This document shows, piece by piece, positions 5,409 to 10,973 of a DNA stretch of 10,973 nt. Position 1 is the stretch's first letter, and each line of letters begins with the position of its first letter. The notes below the pieces were generated by a model. It had not been told where the DNA came from. It was given only the letters and a program-made list of their open reading frames with translations, and ran no database searches. The position numbers and the translations under genes were made by a program. This DNA is from an uncultured Eggerthellaceae bacterium (GTDB lineage: Bacteria > Actinomycetota > Coriobacteriia > Coriobacteriales > Eggerthellaceae): NCBI GenBank assembly GCA_934630485.1, contig CAKTWD010000047.1, positions 1 through 10,973 on the forward strand. Direction: 5' to 3'.

Positions 5409-8400
5409 TTACTCCTTGCGCCTGCGAACAGCAAGCAGGCTAACGAATGCCGCAACCGCAGCCGCGATGATGGCGGCTATGCCGTAAATGCCGGTCACAT
5501 CGCCGGTCTGAACCAGGCCAGCGCGGTTGCCGTTGAAGACACCCTGATCCTTCGACTGGTCATCAGGCGTCGGGCTGTCGGGTGCTGCGGTGACCGTCAG
5601 GGTTCCGATGCTCTCACTTTCAAGTTTGTAATTGGGCTCCTTGGCCGTACCCGTCCATTCGATGGTGTACGTGTTCTCGCTTGCGCCCACCTTGGCCTGA
5701 CTGCCGGTTACCTTCAAGTTGGCGGTTTCGCCCTCAAGGAGGCCCTCGATCTTGCCGCCCGCCGTAAGCGCAGTGCCGTCATACACCTTGGTTGCCGACT
5801 CGGTGGTTACCGAATACGGAGCAGGCGTGACAGTCAAAGCGCCGCGATCGTACGTGATCTCGTAGTTCTCGAGCTTCGTTGCGTCATTGCCTGGCTTCAC
5901 TGCAAAGGTGTTGTCGCTCACGCCGGCATCGGTCTGCGTACCGAAGAACTCGTAATCGAATTCCTCACCCTCGACCAATTCACCGTCGGAAACTTTGGCC
6001 TCGTGCTTGACCAACTCGGTTCCGTCATAAACCTTGGTGGCGTCTGCAGAAGCAACGGTCACGGGACGCGGAGTCACAACAAGGGTAGCCTCACCGGTTG
6101 CCACGTTGGCGAACTGATCGGTGACGTCTCCGCCAGCGACGTTCGTAATGGCGAAGGACTTAATCGAGGCCTTCGCGTAACCGGCATCGGTAACGGAGCC
6201 AACGATCTCGGCCGTAAGGGTAAAGCCCTTGGGCAGGCCGACGATCTCGCCAACGCCGGCGCTTTCAAGCGGAGTGCCGTCGTAAACCTTGGTACCGCCC
6301 TTGGGGGTCACAACAATGCTCGTCGTGTTGGGCGTGACGGTGAGCTCGCCGAGGTTCTCTACGATCTTGTAATTCGGCTGCTTGGCGGTCGCGTCGGCGG
6401 CCTCCCAGTCAATGGCGTACGTGTTCTTGCTCTCGCCCACGGCGGTCTGGCTGCCGGTGGTCGCGAAGCCGGCGGTCTCGCCGTTGACGAAGCCCTCGAT
6501 GGTGCCCGCGGCGGTCAGGGGCTGGCCGTTATAGGGTCTGGAGTCGCTCGGCGTGGTGACGGTCAGAATCGCGGGATCAATGACGATAGAGCCGTCCTCG
6601 ATCACGAACTCGACGTTTGCGAAGTTCTCGTTGGCGTTGGAGAACTGCGAGGCGGCAAGGCCCATGGGGTACGTGCCCGCGTCGGTGCCCTTGGCCGCGG
6701 CATCACCCGAGAAGCTCACGTCGGTCTCGGCGTACAGCGGGTTGTCGGCGGAGACGAAGGTGTAGCCCTCGACGCTCTGCTCGGCCCCGTTGTAGGGCCT
6801 GGTTGCGGTGTTGCCCTTGACGGTGACGGTCACCTTGGCCTCGACGGGCGTGACGGTGAGCTCGCCGAGGTTCTCTACGATCTTGTAATTCGGCTGCTTG
6901 GCGGTCGCGTCGGCGGCCTCCCAGTCAATGGCGTACGTGTTCTTGCTCTCGCCCACGGCGGTCTGGCTGCCGGTGGTCGCGAAGCCGGCGGTCTCGCCGT
7001 TGACGAAGCCCTCGATGGTGCCCGCGGCGGTCAGGGGCTGGCCGTTATAGGGTCTGGAGTCGCTCGGCGTGGTGACGGTCAAGGTCGCAGGCGCGATTTC
7101 AATATTGGCAGAAGCCTCAAGAGTCTTGATCTGACCATCAACAGTTACATCAACCTTAACCTTGACAGGGTAGATACCTGCATCTTTGTACTTAGGTGCG
7201 GCAGCGCTCCACGTTTCACCATCATCGGCGCTGTACAGAATAGTGCCTTGCTTGATGAATCTCTTAGCCTGCTCCTGATACTCCTGGGCAAGGTCGCTTC
7301 CTTCGTTAATGGCAACATCGGCAGATTTAAGTCCATGTTCCTGACCATCATAGGTGCCAGAATAACCGGTCACAGCAAGGCTTGCCCACAAGGCATCAAG
7401 GGTGTAGGTCTGGCCCTTATCGTAAATGTACTTAATGGTGTCGCCGTGTTTTCTAATTGCAGCAGCCTGATCTCCGCGTTCCTTGTCAAGCCAACCAATG
7501 AACTCTTTTCCCGTGGCAGTGGGTTTGCTATCGGTTACCTTAACGGTGTCGCCTTTAGCAAAACCATAGTTGTAGTACCACTTCTGATTATCAGCGAAAA
7601 CAGTGTCTGCGGGAGCGGTCCATGTAGCGGTCGAATCAGCAAGATAGTATCCTACTTTACCTCGGTTGATCTTCTTGTAATAAAGCGTCACTACTTTTGT
7701 AGTGCCTGCTTCGACAATCACCGATGAGGGGGCCGCCTCATGATAGGAATACCCTTCGATCGAAATAATCTCCTTTGAGATATCGAATTTGTCGCCCGTA
7801 GCTTTAGCGGTAACGGTCTTGTCTTCGGCGAGGGTAATCTCGGTGTTATCCGATTTAGCTTCTTTATAATGAAAAATAATGGAGCCAAAACCGACCTTAT
7901 CGAAATTGACGTAGCCATCCAGATGCCACGTCAGATTACTCGAGGAATCATAGTCTGTAGCGCCCGAGGCAACCTTCAAACCAGTTTGCTTACCTTCAGC
8001 CGCCCAATCAATATCTTCTAAGTTGATGCTATTGACGCCATACAAATCCACATTGTTGGAATCTTTAAGGGCATTCATGACTGCATTATAGTTATCACCA
8101 GAAGTCGCATAGCCCGCAGATTCCCAGGTAGGGCTAGTAATGCCATCGACCCAAACACGGCCGATGGTGTACCAACCGTTGGCATTCGGCGTAAGAGCGA
8201 GGCCGGAGGTGTTACCTTCGACCTTGGTGTAAAGGTAGACATAGTAGCCGTTTCCAGACTCGTCGCGCTTAACCTCGATCTGCTTTGTCGCGCTTTGACT
8301 GCCGGCATATGCAGTGATGTTCGCCATGCCAACGGCAACGCCCTTAACTACACCATTCTCATCAACTGTCGCAACATTGGTGTTGTCGGACACCCACTGA

Positions 8401-9027
8401 ATGGACTCCGTATTCTTGAAATTCTTAACGGTATAAGTGGCAGTAGCGCCAACAACCACACTGCCCTCACCAGAAATCTCAGGCTGTGCGGCGCCACGGG
8501 GCAGACCGTCAGACTGATTGTCTTTGGTTTCAGATGCAGGAGTCGCGTCCTTCGACGCAGCCTCGGTCGACGCACTTGCCTTATCGCTTGGCTGGTCGTC
8601 GCTAGACGCAGGCGCAGGAGCCACATTCTTTGAAGCAACACCGGATGCGCTTTCGTTCGATGCCGGAGTCGCGGCGTTATCCGCAGCGCCATCGACTACG
8701 GCCTTAGCGCCAGTGCCTTCTGCCTGAGCGTCGACCGCAACGTCGTTATCGACTACAGCCCCCCCCCAATGCCGCAGCGGACGCAACGACCTGTTGCGCG
8801 GGCTCTGCACTTGCCGGCGCTTGCTCCTGCGTGGAAACCGCACTTGTTGTTTCTTGGGCTTCAACAGCCTTAAACTGCTGGTCCGCAGCGGAATCGGCAA
8901 ACGAAACCGCCGGCGTGCCTAAACCCAAAAGAGTAATAGACAGCGTGACCGCAAGCGCTTTGCGCTTAAACGACCACTCATGCTTAGCATGGCGCGTTGC
9001 CGCGACTTTTGGTTTTCCTCTCGTCAT
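5409..9027 (-). CDS. Cell-wall-anchored repeat surface protein (BIG2 plus YDG/MBG-like modules), frame-broken at a G9 tract
   Basis: With one G fewer in the run at 8759-8767 this locus encodes a continuous 1205-residue secreted protein; as given it is out of frame. Numbering below is for the restored form. A signal peptide is followed by an Ala/Ser/Asp-rich linker (about 90-180). Next comes a BIG2-like Ig domain (about 182-252) with the typical SDNTNVATVDENGVVKGV core. A unique region follows, then an InlB-B-like repeat containing FIGWLDKERGD. About seven YDG/MBG-like modules come next, marked by TYDGQ, RPYNGQ, RPYNGA and three TKVYDGT motifs. The C-terminus has LVQTGD, a hydrophobic span and RRRKE, a sortase-type signal with Val in place of the usual Pro. 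A role in adhesion or surface display is likely; the ligand is unknown. The part downstream of the tract (5409 to about 8766) has no convincing start of its own. Confidence 0.85.
6330..6565 (-). repeat. 236-bp perfect direct repeat, copy 2 in protein order
   Basis: This block appears base for base identical to 6846-7081, offset by 516 bp. It encodes one YDG/MBG-like module, from the TVTTPSDSRPYNGQPL end through NYKIVENLGELTVTP. The flanks diverge abruptly on both sides. The period is 172 whole codons, so unequal recombination would keep the reading frame. Confidence 0.95.
6846..7081 (-). repeat. 236-bp perfect direct repeat, copy 1 in protein order
   Basis: This is the partner of 6330-6565. 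The 280 bp between the copies encode a related but clearly diverged module with TRPYNGA. Complete identity of the outer copies next to a diverged middle module indicates recent duplication or gene conversion rather than old tandem repeats kept alike by selection on the protein. Confidence 0.95.
8746..9027 (-). CDS. Signal-peptide part of the surface protein as encoded here, 93 aa, ends just past the G tract
   Basis: This is the reading frame actually open from the start codon in the given sequence. The ATG at 9027 is preceded by AGAGGACGGGTGA, which can serve as a ribosome-binding site. The product has a long basic N-region (TRGKPKVAATRHAKHEWSFKR), a hydrophobic core at about residues 24-40, and a likely signal-peptidase site after A44 (AVSFA-DS). 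A Gln/Ala/Ser-rich stretch follows. After the run of nine G it reads ALGGGCSR and stops at TAA (8746-8748). In this state the cell would make only a short exported peptide. It is the N-terminus of the 5409-9027 locus rather than a separate gene. Confidence 0.85.
   Translation of the reverse strand: MTRGKPKVAATRHAKHEWSFKRKALAVTLSITLLGLGTPAVSFADSAADQQFKAVEAQETTSAVSTQEQAPASAEPAQQVVASAAALGGGCSR
8759..8767 (-). repeat. G9 homopolymer (C9 on plus strand), candidate phase-variation tract
   Basis: Nine consecutive G on the coding strand lie between TT and CTGTAG, about 260 bases into the surface-protein gene. The signal-peptide frame reads TTG-GGG-GGG-GGC-TGT and soon stops. The body frame needs TTG-GGG-GGG-GCT-GTA, which requires eight G. 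Tract lengths of 8, 5 or 11 would be ON; 9 is OFF. It is the longest homopolymer I see in the window and sits exactly where the two frames must meet. Confidence 0.9.
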
Positions 9028-9414
9028 GGTTTCACCCGTCCTCTACCACGTATCAAAAACCAATCCATCAATACGCAACCCCGTCGAAGAATGTGGACGT
9101 TTCCTCAGCGAACCGTTTGTGTCTAATACCCCTCGTTCGCTATTTAGGTATTGACTAACTATCGAGTTTAACTCTGATCTCGCTATATCTATCTATAATA
9201 AAAATAACTTTCCGACTACTTTTTCTTTTAACGTCGACCCCATCCCTTATAAATCGCGACATCAATCCAAGAGCGTGACAAAAGAATAGACTCCGACATT
9301 TTCCCACGTCAGAGCCTTATACCCGCAGAGCCGGCAATCCTACGATCACCGGCTCTGCTTTTGGTTGCCAAGGTTATGTCACGCCCCTGGCATATATTCG
9401 ATTATCACGAAACC
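9028..9414. other. AT-rich intergenic region between clpB and the surface-protein gene
   Basis: No convincing gene is present in these 387 bases. The part next to the surface-protein start must contain its promoter. An AT-rich core at about 9180-9260 includes TATTAT and TATAAG-like boxes on the minus strand, but none has a good -35 at the right distance, so I do not assign a start site. The part next to clpB holds the hairpin at 9325-9358. An 8-bp inverted pair, GCGTGACA (9273-9280) and TGTCACGC (about 9376-9383), flanks that hairpin and may be chance. An 11-base near-palindrome GAGTTTAACTC lies at 9164-9174. Confidence 0.6.
9325..9362 (+). terminator. Terminator-like hairpin downstream of clpB, T run on the plus strand
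   Basis: A 10-bp perfect stem, GCAGAGCCGG (9325-9334) with CCGGCTCTGC (9349-9358), has a 14-base loop and is followed on the plus strand by TTTT (9359-9362). On the minus strand, where clpB is read, the stem is followed by GGGTATAAGG with no T run. The simplest view is that it ends the clpB transcript without a T run. Taken literally, it is a terminator for a plus-strand transcript, for which no gene is visible. Confidence 0.45.
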
Positions 9415-10973
9415 TTACTCGGCAGGAACGGCCGTACCAAGATCAAGCGGCTTCTCGATCTTGCACAAATACTTGCCATCGGCATCCACATCAATCAGCA
9501 CGTGATCACGTTCCATCAGGTTGCCGCGAACGATCTGGTCGGCAATACGGTCGACAACCTCGCGCTGCACCAAACGACGCAGCGGACGAGCACCGAAAAC
9601 CGGGTCGTAGCCGTCGATCGCCAGCGTCTCCAGCGCAGCAGACGTGACGTCCAGCGTGACGTGGCGCTCGGCCAAACGCTTGCGCACGTCCTTCAACTGC
9701 AGCTCGACGATGGGCTCAATGTTCGAGAGCGTCAATGCGTCGAACGTCACGATGTCGTCGATACGGTTCAGGAACTCGGGGCGGAACGTCGAACGCAGCG
9801 CCTCGTCGATAGCCTTGTCGCGATGCTCGGCGTCGCCGTTCTCGGCGAACTCGCGGATGAACTGGCTGCCAACGTTGCTGGTCATGATGATGATGGCGTT
9901 CTTGAAGTTCACCACGCGGCCCTGACCGTCGGTCAAACGGCCATCATCAAGCACCTGAAGCAAGATGTTGAAGACGTCGGGGTGAGCCTTCTCGATTTCA
10001 TCCAACAAGATGACGCAGTACGGGCGACGACGAACCGCCTCGGTAAGCTGGCCGCCCTCGTCATAGCCAACATATCCCGGAGGGGCACCGATCAAACGCT
10101 GCACGCTGAACTTCTCCATGTACTCGGACATGTCGATGCGGATCATGGCTTTCTCGGTGTCGAACAGGTACTCGGCAAGCGCCTTCGCAAGCTCTGTCTT
10201 GCCGACGCCCGTGGGGCCCAGGAACAGAAAGCTGCCAATGGGGCGATCGGGGTCGGACAAGCCGGCGCGGTTACGGCGAATAGCGCCCGCCACGACGCTG
10301 ACAGCCTTGTCCTGACCGACGACGCGCTTATGCAGCTGCTCTTCCAAATCGGCAAGCTTCTCCATCTCGCCGCGCATCATCTTCTGAACCGGGATGCCCG
10401 TCCACGAAGAAACAACCTCGGCGATTTCCTCTTCGCCGACTTCCTCCTTCAGAATGGCGCCGTCCTGCTGCTTAGCGTTCAAAGCAGCCTCGGCCTGCTC
10501 CAGACGGGCTTTCAGTTCGGGGATCTTGGAATAACGCAGCTCGGACGCATGCGACAGGTCGCCTTCGCGGGTGGCGCGCTCTTCTTCCATCTGCATCGAT
10601 TCGAGCTCGGCCTTCAACCCCTGCACGCTTTCGATGACGTCTTTCTCGTTCTGCCATTCGGCCTTGCGGGCGTCCAGACTTTCCTGAGCGCTTGCGATCT
10701 CGCGGCGCAATGCCTCCAGACGCTCCTTGCTGGCAGCGTCGGTTTCCTTCATCAGCGCCTGCTCCTCGATCTGCATCTGAGTGAGCTTACGGCTTGCCAG
10801 GTCAACCTCTTCGGGCATGCTGTCGATGTCGATGCGCAGACGGCTTGCCGCCTCGTCCATCAGGTCGATGGCCTTATCGGGCAGGAAACGGTCGGCGATG
10901 TAGCGGTTCGAAAGCTCAGCCGCAGCGACGATCGCCGAATCGGTGATGCGCACGCCATGGTGGATTTCGTACT
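9415..10973 (-). CDS. clpB: ATP-dependent chaperone ClpB, C-terminal part (518 codons)
   Basis: ClpB is a cytosolic hexameric AAA+ disaggregase that works with the DnaK system to rescue aggregated proteins. The 5' end lies outside the window; the first visible residues are YEIHHGV, from the C-terminal part of the first nucleotide-binding domain. Numbering from there, the coiled-coil middle domain spans roughly 65-180 (RREI...WQNEKD...YSKIPEL), which separates ClpB from ClpA and ClpX. The second ATPase domain has Walker A GPTGVGKT (252-259), pore loop GYVGY (299-303), Walker B VILLDE (320-325), sensor 1 TSN (364-366), an arginine-finger FLNRID (R403) and sensor 2 GARPL (460-464). All key residues are intact. 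It ends in LDLGTAVPAE. Any heat-shock operator would be upstream, beyond the window. Confidence 0.97.
   Translation of the reverse strand, partial: YEIHHGVRITDSAIVAAAELSNRYIADRFLPDKAIDLMDEAASRLRIDIDSMPEEVDLASRKLTQMQIEEQALMKETDAASKERLEALRREIASAQESLDARKAEWQNEKDVIESVQGLKAELESMQMEEERATREGDLSHASELRYSKIPELKARLEQAEAALNAKQQDGAILKEEVGEEEIAEVVSSWTGIPVQKMMRGEMEKLADLEEQLHKRVVGQDKAVSVVAGAIRRNRAGLSDPDRPIGSFLFLGPTGVGKTELAKALAEYLFDTEKAMIRIDMSEYMEKFSVQRLIGAPPGYVGYDEGGQLTEAVRRRPYCVILLDEIEKAHPDVFNILLQVLDDGRLTDGQGRVVNFKNAIIIMTSNVGSQFIREFAENGDAEHRDKAIDEALRSTFRPEFLNRIDDIVTFDALTLSNIEPIVELQLKDVRKRLAERHVTLDVTSAALETLAIDGYDPVFGARPLRRLVQREVVDRIADQIVRGNLMERDHVLIDVDADGKYLCKIEKPLDLGTAVPAE

Noticed and set aside
5298..7727. 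Long plus-strand open frame of about 809 codons opposite the surface-protein gene
   Set aside because: It is antisense to a gene with clear domains and its sequence mirrors the repeats on the other strand. It has no recognisable domain or good start. Long antisense frames are expected in GC-rich repetitive coding DNA.
8768..8900. Apparent N-terminus of the surface-protein body frame (MPIPLRTSSLRLLKPKKQQ...)
   Set aside because: This stretch is the signal-peptide coding region read in the wrong frame. It is basic and has no export signal. The true N-terminus is in the other frame, starting at 9027.
9151..9199. Plus-strand TTGACT and TATAAT boxes as a promoter
   Set aside because: The two boxes are separated by 37 bases, far from the usual 16 to 18, and neither has a good partner at the right distance.
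9228..9299. Minus-strand 23-codon open frame in the clpB-surface protein gap
   Set aside because: It has a GGGAAA-like sequence before the ATG but no recognisable domain or coding bias, and it is short enough to occur by chance. It was not counted as a gene.

Overview
The window looks like a chromosomal segment of a high-GC actinobacterium of the class Coriobacteriia, most likely the Eggerthellaceae. That placement is an inference. It rests on codon composition, the style of the repeat-rich cell-wall protein (YDG/MBG-like modules, a LVQTGD-type sorting signal) and the N-terminal style of its signal peptide; no taxonomic marker gene is present. Every gene I can support lies on the minus strand, so the window reads biologically from right to left.

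From right to left. (1) 9415-10973 is the C-terminal part of the ClpB disaggregase; its 5' end lies outside the window. (2) 9028-9414 is an AT-rich gap holding a terminator-like hairpin and presumably the promoter of the next gene. (3) 5409-9027 is a large cell-wall-anchored repeat protein. Its signal-peptide part and its body lie in different frames, separated exactly by a run of nine G (minus strand; C9 at 8759-8767). Losing one G would restore a continuous 1205-residue protein. This looks like a phase-variable ON/OFF switch caught in the OFF state, although a homopolymer sequencing error cannot be excluded. The body also carries a perfect 236-bp direct repeat with a 516-bp (172-codon) period, a second in-frame source of variation. 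A strong terminator follows at 5309-5345.

(4) 363-5267 is a tight cluster, probably an operon: an unannotated 47-residue single-span membrane protein with an apparently leaderless promoter, a TrkH-type potassium channel subunit, a two-span membrane protein with an OB-fold-like exported domain, the ribosome-assembly GTPase RsgA, and a family-2-like glycosyltransferase. Gaps are 2 bp, a 4-bp overlap, 2 bp and 45 bp, and a 13-bp-stem terminator closes the unit at 164-199. (5) 1-118 is the start of a TauE/SafE-family membrane transporter.

The two most notable points are the G-tract switch in the surface protein and the tiny membrane protein directly coupled to trkH.
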